Assembly (NCBI RefSeq): GCF_020099395.1
Contig: NZ_CP083590.1
Span: 4,092,001-4,156,000, forward strand
Direction of reading: 5' to 3'
DNA length: 64,000 bases
DNA from: Streptomyces mobaraensis
Lineage (GTDB): Bacteria > Actinomycetota > Actinomycetes > Streptomycetales > Streptomycetaceae
Position numbers and translations under genes: made by a program. The notes under the pieces were generated by a model. It did no database searches and was not told the DNA's origin. It was given only the letters and a program-made list of their open reading frames with translations. Numbering within the stretch: position 1 is the stretch's first letter; every line of letters starts with the position of its first letter. Below, in pieces: positions 1-8,848 of this stretch.

Positions 1-165
1 GTCGGGGATCGGGTGGTGGGGGAGGGGTGGGAGCGGGAAGTCGTGGACGTTCGGGAGGATCGGGAGGGCGGCCGGGCCGAGGTGGTGGTGGGGTTCCGGG
101 GTGGTGCGGAGCTGCGGGTGCATGCCGGGGGTGCCGTCGACGTCGTGCGGAGGGTGCGGTGGTGA
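1..165 (+). CDS. C-terminal end of an unidentified protein (partial)
   Basis: An open frame enters from the left edge and stops at 163-165 after 54 residues. The readable tail is rich in Val, Arg and Gly and ends VDVVRRVRW. It has strong third-position GC in this frame, and its stop overlaps a GTG start in a GTGA tetranucleotide, the usual sign of translational coupling in actinomycetes. I do not recognise the family from this short tail, so no function is given. The two other frames are also open here, so the frame choice is moderately uncertain. Confidence 0.35.
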   Translation, partial: VGDRVVGEGWEREVVDVREDREGGRAEVVVGFRGGAELRVHAGGAVDVVRRVRW

Positions 166-425
166 GGGAGGCCCTGGCCGCCGGGCTGTTCCGCGTCGAG
201 GAGTGGTGGTGGCGGCATGTCACGCACCGGGGGTTGTTCCGGGTGCTGGACGGGCGGGTGCATCGGCTGCCGTGGGGTGTTGTGCGGCAGTTGGTGGTGC
301 TGGAGGCGCGCTCGTATCGGCAGCCTCCGTTGTACTTCGGTGAGTTGCCCGCCCGAGAGGTGTGGGGAGCGAGGGGCCCAGCATGCGGAGACAAGGGTTC
401 CGCGCGGCCTGATGGCCGCCCTTGA
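162..425 (+). CDS. Small hypothetical protein (87 aa), coupled to the upstream gene
   Basis: The GTG at 162 overlaps the stop of the preceding frame (GTGA), which is why this start is preferred over in-frame starts further upstream. The product is basic and aromatic, with a WWWRH stretch near residue 16 and LDGRVHRL near residue 29, then a more variable tail. No signal peptide or membrane segment is evident. I do not recognise the family. The stop lies about 60 bp before the TetR gene. It could be a real short accessory protein of the upstream gene or a chance open frame. Confidence 0.35.
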   Translation: MREALAAGLFRVEEWWWRHVTHRGLFRVLDGRVHRLPWGVVRQLVVLEARSYRQPPLYFGELPAREVWGARGPACGDKGSARPDGRP

Positions 426-446
426 CGGTGGCTCCCCGCGTGATGT

Positions 447-458
447 TACCTGCCGGTA
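447..458. promoter_or_regulatory. Short palindrome upstream of the TetR gene
   Basis: TACC-TGCC-GGTA is a partial inverted repeat 28 bp before the chosen start of the TetR regulator. A TTGACG hexamer lies at 422-427. A palindrome close to its own gene is a plausible autoregulatory operator for a TetR protein, but the arms are only 4 bp. Confidence 0.25.
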
Positions 459-486
459 CTGTAGCGGGGGCGGAGGGATGCTTGTT

Positions 487-1239
487 GTGACCACTGCACA
501 GACCGACGCTGTCAGGGGCCGGGCCGGTGTCAAGGCGTCCGTGCCGGGCGGGGTGCCGAAGCCCAGGGTGCGGCGGATGCCCCGGGAGGTGCGGGAGCGG
601 CAGATGATCGACGCGGCCGTGCGGGTGTTCGCCCGCTGCGGCTACAGCGCCGCCTCGATGGACGAGATCGCGGAGCTCGCCGGGGCGTCCAAGCCGCTGA
701 TCTACCTGTACCTCAACTCGAAGGAGGACCTGTTCGGAACCTGCATCCGGCGGGAAGCGGAGGCGCTGCTCGGTGCCGTGCGGTCCGCCGTCGAGCCGCA
801 CGCCCCGGCCGACCGCCGGCTCTGGGACGGGCTGCGCGCGTTCTTCGCGCACACCGCGGCGCATCCGGAGGGGTGGGCGGTGCTCAGCTGCCGGGCCCGT
901 ACGCATGGGGAACCGTTCGACCGAGTGGTGGCCGAACTGCGCGAGGAGATCGTGGAGGTCGTCGTGCGGTTGATCGAGGAGGCCGCCGAGGACGCCGTCG
1001 GGGCGGCGGCCGCCGGGCGGGTGCCGCTCGACGCGCGGGAGGTCACCGGGCTCGCCCACGCCCTCGTCGGCGCGGCCGAGTCGCTCGCCGGGTGGGCGAA
1101 CGGGCCCGCCGGCGCCGTCCCCTCGGCCAAGGAGACGGCGGAGACGCTGATGAATGTGGCCTGGGTGGGGCTGCAGAATCTGGTGAGCGGGCGGCGGTGG
1201 GAGGGGAGTTCCGAGGCCGGGGTGGTGTCGCCCGACTGA
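487..1239 (+). CDS. TetR/AcrR family transcriptional regulator
   Basis: A 250-residue DNA-binding repressor. The N-terminal TetR domain is clear: REVRERQMIDAAVRVFARCG begins the first helix near residue 33, and the helix-turn-helix spans about residues 57-76 (SMDEIAELAGASKPLIYLYL). The C-terminal half is the ligand-binding and dimerisation domain. GTG at 487 is preferred because a GGAGGG box lies a suitable distance upstream; ATG at 478 would sit almost on top of that box. The gene is convergent with a secreted lipase, 15 bp apart, so it is not obviously its regulator. The target is unknown; a small palindrome upstream may be autoregulatory. Confidence 0.85.
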   Translation: MTTAQTDAVRGRAGVKASVPGGVPKPRVRRMPREVRERQMIDAAVRVFARCGYSAASMDEIAELAGASKPLIYLYLNSKEDLFGTCIRREAEALLGAVRSAVEPHAPADRRLWDGLRAFFAHTAAHPEGWAVLSCRARTHGEPFDRVVAELREEIVEVVVRLIEEAAEDAVGAAAAGRVPLDAREVTGLAHALVGAAESLAGWANGPAGAVPSAKETAETLMNVAWVGLQNLVSGRRWEGSSEAGVVSPD

Positions 1240-1254
1240 TGCCTTACCGGCGCG

Positions 1255-2448
1255 TCAGGTGCAGTTGCCCTGGTCCGGGCGGTCGGCGAAACGTTCCGCC
1301 AGCCAGTTCGCCGCCGGTATCGCCTGGACCACCGCGCCGCCCACGTGCTCCGTGAGCGGCAGTGCCGTCCAGCGGACGTCCGCCCCTCGTCCGCACCAGT
1401 CCGCGCGCAGACGCCGGCCCAGGTCGTAAGGGATCAGCTCGTCGGCCGTCCCGTGGTAGAGGTACACGGGGTGGTCGGGGGCGTGCGTGCCCAGGTTCGA
1501 GGAGCGCAGGACGCGCTGCCAGTCCGCTTCGTAGAGGGGGTTGCGGACGGTGACGTCCGATATTTTCTTGAAGAGGCCGGCGGCCACGTTGGCGGCGACG
1601 CAGTTCTCGCGGAGGAAGCGGAGGTAGCCGCGGCCGCGGTCGTTGAGGTAGTCGTCCAGGCGGAGTTCGGGGTACGCGGCGTTCTGGCCGGACGCCGCCA
1701 TGAGGATCAGGCCGGCGCCGATGCCGCCGTTGTTGAAGTCGGCGGTCCTGAGGAGGTCGGCCGGGACGCCGCCGGTGGCCGTGCCCTTCACGTTCAGCTC
1801 GGGGGCGTAGCTGTCGTGCAGCTCCGCCGCCCAGGAGGTGGCCTGGCCGCCCTGGGAGTAGCCCATGATGCCGACGGGCGCGTCCGGCGACAGGCCCGCC
1901 TCGGGGAGCCGCAGGGCGGCGCGGGCCGCGTCGAGGACGGCGTGGCCCGCCGAGCGGCCGACGACGTAGGTGTGGTCGCCCGGGGTGCCCAGGCCCTCGT
2001 AGTCGGTCACGGCGACGGCCCAGCCGCGTGCGGTGAGGAGCTGGATGAGGTTGGCCTCGACCGTCGTCCCTCGGGGGAAGCCGGCGGACGGCGCGCACTT
2101 GTCGGCGAGGCCGACGGTGCCCACCGCGTAGGTGATCAGGGGGCGGGTGCGGTCGGGTCTGCCGTCCCTCGGGACGATCACTGTGCCCGAGACGGTGTTG
2201 GGGGTGTTTTTGGCGGTGGTCGAGCGGTAGGTGATGTGCCAGGCGCGGGTGGGGGTGGGTTGGGCGGGGAGGGGGTGGAAGGTGGTGGGGGTGGTGGTGA
2301 GGATGTCTCCTGGGGTGGGGGGTTGGGGGGTGGTTTCGGCGGCTGTCGGCGCTGCCGTTGCCAGCGTGGCTGTCGTGACCGCCGTGGCCGGCAATGCGGT
2401 GAGGGCGAGTGTCGCCGTCAGTGTGGCTGCCGCGGTGCGAAGGCGCAT
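1255..2448 (-). CDS. Secreted lipase/esterase of the LIP family
   Basis: A 397-residue alpha/beta hydrolase that probably hydrolyses extracellular acyl esters. It begins with an export signal, positively charged then Ala/Leu/Thr-rich over about residues 1-33. The catalytic triad is readable: Ser198 in GYSQGG, Asp336 in HGTADELIP and His368 in LTEHVGG, in the order and spacing of the secretory lipase (LIP) family seen in actinomycetes and fungi. The ATG at 2448 is chosen because GGGAG precedes it and the signal peptide starts there; upstream in-frame residues come from repeat DNA. It is convergent with the TetR gene and transcribed alone. Confidence 0.85.
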   Translation of the reverse strand: MRLRTAAATLTATLALTALPATAVTTATLATAAPTAAETTPQPPTPGDILTTTPTTFHPLPAQPTPTRAWHITYRSTTAKNTPNTVSGTVIVPRDGRPDRTRPLITYAVGTVGLADKCAPSAGFPRGTTVEANLIQLLTARGWAVAVTDYEGLGTPGDHTYVVGRSAGHAVLDAARAALRLPEAGLSPDAPVGIMGYSQGGQATSWAAELHDSYAPELNVKGTATGGVPADLLRTADFNNGGIGAGLILMAASGQNAAYPELRLDDYLNDRGRGYLRFLRENCVAANVAAGLFKKISDVTVRNPLYEADWQRVLRSSNLGTHAPDHPVYLYHGTADELIPYDLGRRLRADWCGRGADVRWTALPLTEHVGGAVVQAIPAANWLAERFADRPDQGNCT

Positions 2449-2559
2449 GAGCGCTCCCAACTGGTCGGGGTTCGGCTGTTGTTGGGCGCACCGTAGTGAC
2501 CGACTGGTAAGTATGGGGTTGTCTGGAGTGCTCGCCTTTGTTGGCTGGGGGGCTCGTCT

Positions 2560-2760
2560 TTTGGGGGGGGGTGCCCCTGTCCCGCCCTTTCTCCCCCAGC
2601 TACCGCTGGGAGGTGCCCCCAGTTTCTTGCGGGGGCTGTGCCCCCGCACCCCCCCCGCTGCGCGCGCTGTCCTCAAACGCCGGACGGGCTGGTGGGGGCG
2701 GACGGGGGTGGGCTGGCGTTGTGCGCGCTGTCCTCAAGCGCCGGACGGGCTGGTGGGGGT
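2560..2760. repeat. Dispersed intergenic repeat, copy A, with an internal 37-bp direct duplication
   Basis: The gap between the lipase start and the AraC gene contains a low-complexity C/G-rich element. Its left part (about 2580-2655, CCCGCCCTTTCTCCCCCAGC onward) recurs inverted at 56340-56410. A 37-bp unit ending in CGCCGGACGGGCTGGTGGGGG occurs twice, at 2662-2698 and 2723-2759, with one mismatch. The core CCGTCCGGCGTTTGAGGAC also occurs in copy B near 27760. No gene is visible in it. Confidence 0.7.
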
Positions 2761-3822
2761 TCACGTGGGGGGAAGCGTTCGTCTGTATGCGCCCGGCGTC
2801 GTGCCCGTCCAGCGGTGGAAGGCGCGGTGGAAGGCCGTCGGCTCCGAGAAGCCCAGGCGGGCCGCCAGTTCCGTGGTCGGTTCGCGGCCCGCGGCCAGGG
2901 AGGCCAGGGCCGCGTCGCGGCGGACCTGGTCTTTGACGCGGCGGTAGGACGTGCCCTCGGCGGCCAGCCGGCGGCGGAGGGTGGCCGGGCTCACCGCCAG
3001 GCGGGCCGCCGTCTCCGTGGCCTCCGGGAGGCGGACCGGGCGGCGGTCCTCGCGCAGGGCCCCGGCCAGGGCCCTGCGGACCTGTTCGGTGACGGTCGTG
3101 CCGTAGTCGCGGCGCAGCAGCAGATCGGCGGGGGCGCGGCGGAGGAGGTCGGTCAGGCCCGCCTCGTCCCGGAGGAGCGGCGCGGACAGCCAGTGCCGGG
3201 CCAGCCCGACCCCCGTCCGGCGGGCGCCGAACCGTACCGGACAGCCGAACATCCGGCCGTACTCCGCCGCGTACGGCGGCGCCGGATACGCGAACTCCGC
3301 CCAGCTCAGGGCGATTCGCCGGCCGATGAGCCAGCTCGCCAGCCGGTGCCAGACCACCAGCGCGCATTCGGCGAGAAAGCGTCCTTCCGGCAGGCGGTGG
3401 AGGTCGTTGCGCAAGGCGAACACCGTCTCCTCCGCGCCGAGTTCCAGCGCCAGGGCGGGGCCGCCCGGGAAGAGGCCATAGAAGCGGGCCGCCCGGTCGA
3501 CGGCCGTGCCGAGGTCCGGGCAGCCGACGCACGCGTGGCACATCATCGCGAACGTGCCCGGCCTGCTGGGTGCCGTCCCCAGGGCCAGGAACTCGTCCCG
3601 CGTCGTCCGGCGCACCGCCCGGACCAGCCTCGTGAACTGCTCGGGCGTCACCCGCGCCCGGTCGTCGCCCGGCAGCAGCGGCGGGATGCGGGCGGTCTGG
3701 AGCAGGGGGACGGGGTCGTGGCCGAGGCGGACCGCGCCCGCCAGGGCCGCCCGGACGAAGTGCGCGCCGATCGTCGGCTCGTCCGCCGTCAACGGAGGGA
3801 TGCGGGAAGTGGGTTGAGGCAT
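2761..3822 (-). CDS. AraC family transcriptional regulator (ligand-binding domain type)
   Basis: A 353-residue regulator. The N-terminal two thirds match the arabinose-binding-like domain of the OruR/ArgR group of AraC regulators. The last 90 residues carry the two helix-turn-helix motifs: LAVSPATLRRRLAAEG near residue 270, and the signature region ELAARLGFSEPTAFHRAFHRW near residue 320. The ATG at 3822 has only a weak ribosome-binding site. It is divergent from the adjacent acyl-CoA ligase gene with about 150 bp between them, so that ligase is the obvious candidate target (inference). Confidence 0.85.
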   Translation of the reverse strand: MPQPTSRIPPLTADEPTIGAHFVRAALAGAVRLGHDPVPLLQTARIPPLLPGDDRARVTPEQFTRLVRAVRRTTRDEFLALGTAPSRPGTFAMMCHACVGCPDLGTAVDRAARFYGLFPGGPALALELGAEETVFALRNDLHRLPEGRFLAECALVVWHRLASWLIGRRIALSWAEFAYPAPPYAAEYGRMFGCPVRFGARRTGVGLARHWLSAPLLRDEAGLTDLLRRAPADLLLRRDYGTTVTEQVRRALAGALREDRRPVRLPEATETAARLAVSPATLRRRLAAEGTSYRRVKDQVRRDAALASLAAGREPTTELAARLGFSEPTAFHRAFHRWTGTTPGAYRRTLPPT

Positions 3823-3976
3823 GGTGGCATCGTGCGCCGAGCGGTACGGACGGGGGTGCCGAGCGTTCCGGTCAATCCCGGCGGCGCGGCGGCGTGCGTA
3901 GGGTGCCGGAGCGCGGTCCGGAGGGCCCGGTGGCCGCTCCCCGACGGGCCGCACCATCCCGACCGCCGGAGGCGCC

Positions 3977-5768
3977 ATGCCCGACCGACCCCGCACCCTG
4001 GCCCTGTTCGCCGAGTGGACGGCCGACCGGTACGCCGGCCGCCCGGCCCTCCGCTTCCGCCGGCCGGACGGCGGCGGGTGGACGGACGTCCGCTACGACG
4101 AGCTGCGCGACACCGTACGGACCGTCGGCCGCGCCCTGCTCACCCTCGGGGTGCGGCCCGGCGACCGGGTCGCCGTCCTCGCCCGCACCCGGCCCGAGTG
4201 GACGTACGTCCAGCTCGCGGCGCTCGCCGCCGGCGCCGTCGTGGTGCCCGTCTACCCGACGGCCGGGGACGAGGAACTCGGCTGGGTGCTCTCCGACTCG
4301 GGCGCGAGCGTCGCCGTCGCCGAGGACGCGGCCCAGGCGGCCCGGATCGGCGCCCTCCGTGCCCGGCTGCCCGCACTCCGGCACGTCGTCGTCATGGAGG
4401 GCGCCGCGGAGGGGTACGTCCCTGACGCGGATCGACGTCACCGCCTCCCTCTCCCAACTCCTCGACCGGGCCGACCGCGTCACCCCCTCCGACCTCTGCG
4501 GCATCATCTACACCTCCGGCACCACCGGCCTCCCCAAGGGCTGCGGGCTCACCCACGGCAACCTCGCCGCCGCCCACGACGCGACGGCCGGAATCATCAC
4601 GTACGCGCCCGGCGACAGCACGTACCTCTACCTCCCGCTCGCCCATCTCCTTGCGCAGCTCGTGCAGTTCGGCGCCCTGCTGCGCGGCGCGACGCTCTGC
4701 TACCACGGCGGCCGGAACGAGGACATCGTCGCCGGCCTGGCCGCCACCCGGCCGACCCATCTGCCGTCGGTGCCCCGCCTGTTCGAGAAGGTGCACGGCA
4801 TGGCGCTGGCCCTCGCCGACGCCGAGGGACCGGACGGGCGGGCGCGGCTGGCGGCGGCCGTACGGGCGGGGGTCGAGGCCGCCGCCCTGCGCGAACGCGG
4901 GGAGGCGCCCGACGGGCCGCTGCGCGCCGCCTGGGAGGCCGCCGAGGAGCGGGTGTTCGCCCCGGTGCGGGAGGTCTTCGGCGGACGGCTGCGCTGGGCC
5001 CTCACCGGCGCCGCGCCCATCGCACCGGCCACCCTGGACTTCCTGCGCGCCTGCGGCGTCCTGGTGCACGAGGGGTACGGGATGACGGAGACGGCCGGAG
5101 TGATCTCGCTCAACCGGCCGGGGGCGTTCCGGCCGGGCACGGTCGGCCGGCCGGTGCCCGGCTGCGAGGTGCGCATCGCGGCCGACGGCGAGATCCTCGC
5201 CCGGGGGCCCGGGATCTTCCCCGGTTACCACGGCGACCCGGCCGCCACCGCCGCCGTGCTGGACGCGGACGGCTGGCTGCGGACCGGGGACCTCGGCACG
5301 CTGGACGCCGACGGGTTCCTCACGGTGACCGGCCGCAAGAAGGACCTCGTCATCACGTCGAACGGCAAGAACATCACCCCGGCCCTGCCCGAGGCCGCCC
5401 TCCGGGAGTCCCGCTGGATCTCCCACGCGGTGCTGGCTGGCGACCGCCGCCCGTACCCGGTCGCGCTGCTCACCCTCGACGCGGCCGAGATCGCGGCCTG
5501 GGCGGCCCGCGAGGGCGTCGACCTGGGGCCCGGCGGGCCGGAGCGGCACCCTGCCGTACGGCGGCTGTGCCAGGAGGCCGTGGACGCGGTGAACGCCCGC
5601 TCGGCCGGGCCGGCCAGGATCCGGGCGTTCGCGATCCTGCCGGGCGATTTCGGGGTGGAGAGCGGCGAGCTGACGCCCACCCTCAAACTGCGCCGTTCGG
5701 TAATCCTCGAACGGCATGCGGGGGAAATCGACGCACTGTACGAACAGCGTATGGATGTGTGGGGTTAA
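3977..5768 (+). pseudogene. Long-chain acyl-CoA synthetase (FadD type), frame broken by one extra base
   Basis: AMP-forming ligase that would activate fatty acids to acyl-CoA. The frame from ATG 3977 encodes a normal N-terminal half (residues 1-145) up to VVMEGAAEG. The rest, including the P-loop YTSGTTGLPKG (4508-4540), HEGYGMTE, GWLRTGDLG and the C-terminal GKNITP region, continues only in the next frame and stops at 5768. Removing one G from the GGGG run at 4411-4414 restores a continuous protein of about 596 residues reading AAEG-TSLTRIDVTA. Everything else looks intact and under selection, so this is either a very recent mutation or a homopolymer error in the sequence. Divergent AraC regulator upstream. 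Confidence 0.85.
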
Positions 5769-5931
5769 GAATTTATTAAACAGAACGTCTTGGGGGTTTT
5801 GGCGAGGGGAGGAGGCGGCGGGAGGGGCGCCTGGGGCGGGGAAAATCCGAAATCCCTGATCGGCCGGCGGGCCGGGGGGCGAGGCGGGGGCGACGCCGGG
5901 GCCGGGACCGGTGTCGCCCCCGGCAAAGGCA

Positions 5932-5971
5932 GGAGCCCCACCCCGCCGTCGGAACGGCGGGGCAGGGCTCC
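5932..5971 (-). terminator. Strong hairpin terminator after the cold-shock gene
   Basis: GGAGCCC and CCCCGCCGT pair with ACGGCGGGG and GGGCTCC around a 4-base loop, giving a long GC stem with a small internal mismatch. It lies about 70 bp past the stop of the minus-strand cold-shock gene. It could also serve the plus-strand acyl-CoA ligase gene arriving from the left. Confidence 0.75.
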
Positions 5972-6038
5972 TTGGTGGTGCTGTGTATCGACCGCGATCG
6001 GCCGGTCACCGCTTGCCGGCCCGGAGGCCGGCCCCGTG

Positions 6039-6242
6039 TTACGCGGGGGTGACGTTCTCGGCCTGCGGGCCCTTCGGACCCTGGGTGACGTCGAAGGTCA
6101 CGGCCTGGTTCTCCTCAAGGGAACGGAAGCCGGACGCGTTGATCGCGGAGTAGTGGACGAAGACATCGGGGCCCCCGCCGTCCTGGGCGATGAAGCCAAA
6201 GCCCTTTTCAGCGTTGAACCACTTCACGGTTCCGGTAGCCAT
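6039..6242 (-). CDS. cspA: Cold-shock protein (CspA family)
   Basis: A 67-residue single cold-shock domain protein that binds single-stranded RNA and DNA and acts as an RNA chaperone. The RNP1 motif KGFGFI is at residues 13-18 and RNP2 VFVH at 27-30; [18 protein letters not shown] is the standard start of the Streptomyces family. The ATG at 6242 follows an AAGGAGG box with ideal spacing. Length matches the family. It stands alone, has a long leader with a perfect stem-loop upstream, and a strong terminator downstream, so it is probably expressed as a short abundant monocistronic mRNA. The cspA symbol is by family; the orthologue among several Streptomyces paralogues is not resolved. Confidence 0.95.
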   Translation of the reverse strand: MATGTVKWFNAEKGFGFIAQDGGGPDVFVHYSAINASGFRSLEENQAVTFDVTQGPKGPQAENVTPA

Positions 6243-6308
6243 AAAGCCCTCCTTGGGCCCAAAGGGTTGCCCTGCTCCAGAACCTGCGAGAAGTCCTAAA
6301 ACGACGAA

Positions 6309-6336
6309 AGCCTGCGGGTTACATGCTCCGCAGGCT
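6309..6336 (-). promoter_or_regulatory. Perfect stem-loop in the cspA leader region
   Basis: AGCCTGCGG and CCGCAGGCT form a perfect 9-bp stem with a 10-base loop, 67-94 bp upstream of the cold-shock start codon. Structured leaders control cspA translation in other bacteria. Here the role is inference. The remaining gap to mqnA (6337-6551) shows nothing else that I can name. Confidence 0.4.
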
Positions 6337-6542
6337 CTGTACTGCAAGGGAAACCAAACTGCAACTTGCGGCGAGCGTAGCACGGAGCCTTCTCGCGGTG
6401 GAAGAGTCGAAGATCACGCTCAAGGTGGGTTTTCGGCCCGCCAAAGCAGGAAAAGCTCGTCCGTCGGACGCGGCCCCCGGCCGACCCCCTGCCCGCCCCC
6501 CGGCCGACCCCCGGACGGGTGGCCCGGCCGCCGCGGGGCTAG

Positions 6543-7469
<927 letters not shown>

Positions 7470-7512
7470 CCCCTTGGGGGAGGGGGCAGGGCTCCATGCT
7501 CATGGGGGCTGG

Positions 7513-7561
7513 GGCGCGCGGGGCCCAGGGCTCTCAGGGTCAAGGTTCTTGGGCCCGCGCC
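7513..7561. terminator. Hairpin between convergent mqnA and an esterase gene
   Basis: GGCGCGCGGGGCCCA pairs with TGGGCCCGCGCC with a 3-base bulge and a loop of about 22 bases. It lies in the 129-bp gap between the convergent stops of mqnA and the minus-strand esterase and could terminate both. Confidence 0.5.
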
Positions 7562-7598
7562 GGCCCGGTCGCGCTTTCGGGGGGCCGGGCCGGACGCC

Positions 7599-8693
7599 TC
7601 AGGCGACGGGCCCCTGCATGTGCTCGCTGATCCACTGGATCAGGCCGCCGTTCTCCATGGCGGGCACATAGGTGGCCGCGTTGTGCTCGCCGCCCTGGAT
7701 GACGTGGTACTTCGTCTTCACCGGGCCCTTGTTGCCGTACTTGGCGACGAAGGCGTCGATCGGCGGTTTGACCGGTTCGGTGCCGCCGACCTGGAGCCCC
7801 AGGTAGACGTCCGGGCCGCCCTTGGCGATCAGCCGCTGGGCGAGGACCTTGGAGTTGTTGTCCGCCCGCTCCTTCTCGTGGCCCTTCCACAGGAGGGAGT
7901 CGGGGACGATGTCCGGGCCGGAGGCGATGACGGCCTTGAACTTGTCCGGCTTCTGGAGCACCGACTTCAGGCCGGCGGAGCCGCCGGTGGAGGAGCCCAT
8001 GAAGGCCCAGCCGTCACGGGACTTGATCGTCCGGAAGTTCTCCTTGATCAGCTGCGGGACGTCCTCGGTCAGCCAGGTGCCCATCTTGGGCTGGCCGGGG
8101 ATGTCACTGCCGTCCCAGTAGCGGCCGGGGGTCGGGTCGCCCTTCCCGTCGTGGTTCTCCGGGTTGAGGACCGGCATGGCGATGATGAACGGGAGGCTCT
8201 TGCCTTCCTTCGCCCACTTCTGGATGGAGTCCTCCAGCTTGAGGTTGGACCCCATCCAGTAGTTGTTGGGGAACCCCGCGCCGCCCGGCAGCGCGATCAG
8301 CACCGGGAAGCCGCTGTCCTTGTACTTCGGGTCCTTGTACTCCTCGGGCGCCCAGACCCACACCTTGCCCGTGAAGCCGGACTTCTTCCCCTGGTACGTG
8401 GTGACGGCGATCTTGCTGCCGTCCTGCACCGTGCCGGAGATCTTGAAGTCGGCCTTGGGGCCGGTCGGCATCAGCGCCTTCGCGCCGGGCTTCCCGCCGC
8501 CGTTCTTGCCGCCGGACCCGTCGTCGAAGGAGATCGGGTCACCCTTGTCGGAGAAGACGTCGAAGTAGTTCAGCACCGGATAGGCGACGGCCCCGAGCAC
8601 GGCTATGCACACCGCGACCAGGAACCAGCGCTTCGCCCGCTTGGCCCTGCGGTGGCCCCGCGACTGGTAGGCGCCGTTGGCTGAGTTGCTCAT
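7599..8693 (-). CDS. Membrane-anchored esterase of the antigen-85/esterase D fold (paralogue 1)
   Basis: A 364-residue alpha/beta hydrolase outside the membrane. One helix (about residues 23-44) follows a basic N-terminus and anchors it. A Gly/Lys-rich linker leads to the catalytic domain, with the nucleophile Ser235 in GSSTG and His337 in GGEHN. The block VWVWAPEEY...FPVLIALPGG matches the esterase family related to mycobacterial mycolyltransferases and esterase D. The substrate is unknown. It is a close paralogue of the gene that starts 1.3 kb upstream on the same strand; a perfect hairpin lies between them, so they are probably separate transcripts. Confidence 0.82.
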   Translation of the reverse strand: MSNSANGAYQSRGHRRAKRAKRWFLVAVCIAVLGAVAYPVLNYFDVFSDKGDPISFDDGSGGKNGGGKPGAKALMPTGPKADFKISGTVQDGSKIAVTTYQGKKSGFTGKVWVWAPEEYKDPKYKDSGFPVLIALPGGAGFPNNYWMGSNLKLEDSIQKWAKEGKSLPFIIAMPVLNPENHDGKGDPTPGRYWDGSDIPGQPKMGTWLTEDVPQLIKENFRTIKSRDGWAFMGSSTGGSAGLKSVLQKPDKFKAVIASGPDIVPDSLLWKGHEKERADNNSKVLAQRLIAKGGPDVYLGLQVGGTEPVKPPIDAFVAKYGNKGPVKTKYHVIQGGEHNAATYVPAMENGGLIQWISEHMQGPVA

Positions 8694-8814
8694 CCTGTCC
8701 CTCAGATCCCTCTGGACGTTTCTGCTGTCCCGAAGGACATGGCGGTCGTTTCCGTATGGGCGCTGTCATCGCCGCGGGGGCGCGGCCGTCGCCGCGCGGG
8801 CCGGGCGCGGTGCT

Positions 8815-8843
8815 GCCGTGGGGCCCCCGGAGGGCCCCACGGC
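8815..8843 (-). terminator. Perfect hairpin terminator between the two esterase genes
   Basis: GCCGTGGGGCCC and GGGCCCCACGGC form a perfect 12-bp stem with a 5-base loop, 6 bp after the stop of the upstream esterase (8849). It should end that transcript before the next esterase gene. Confidence 0.8.
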
Positions 8844-8848
8844 GGTGA

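Noticed and set aside
220..1059. Long minus-strand open frame opposite the TetR gene
   Set aside because: It is a high-GC shadow of the TetR frame, rich in Arg, Pro and His, without a ribosome-binding site or family motifs.
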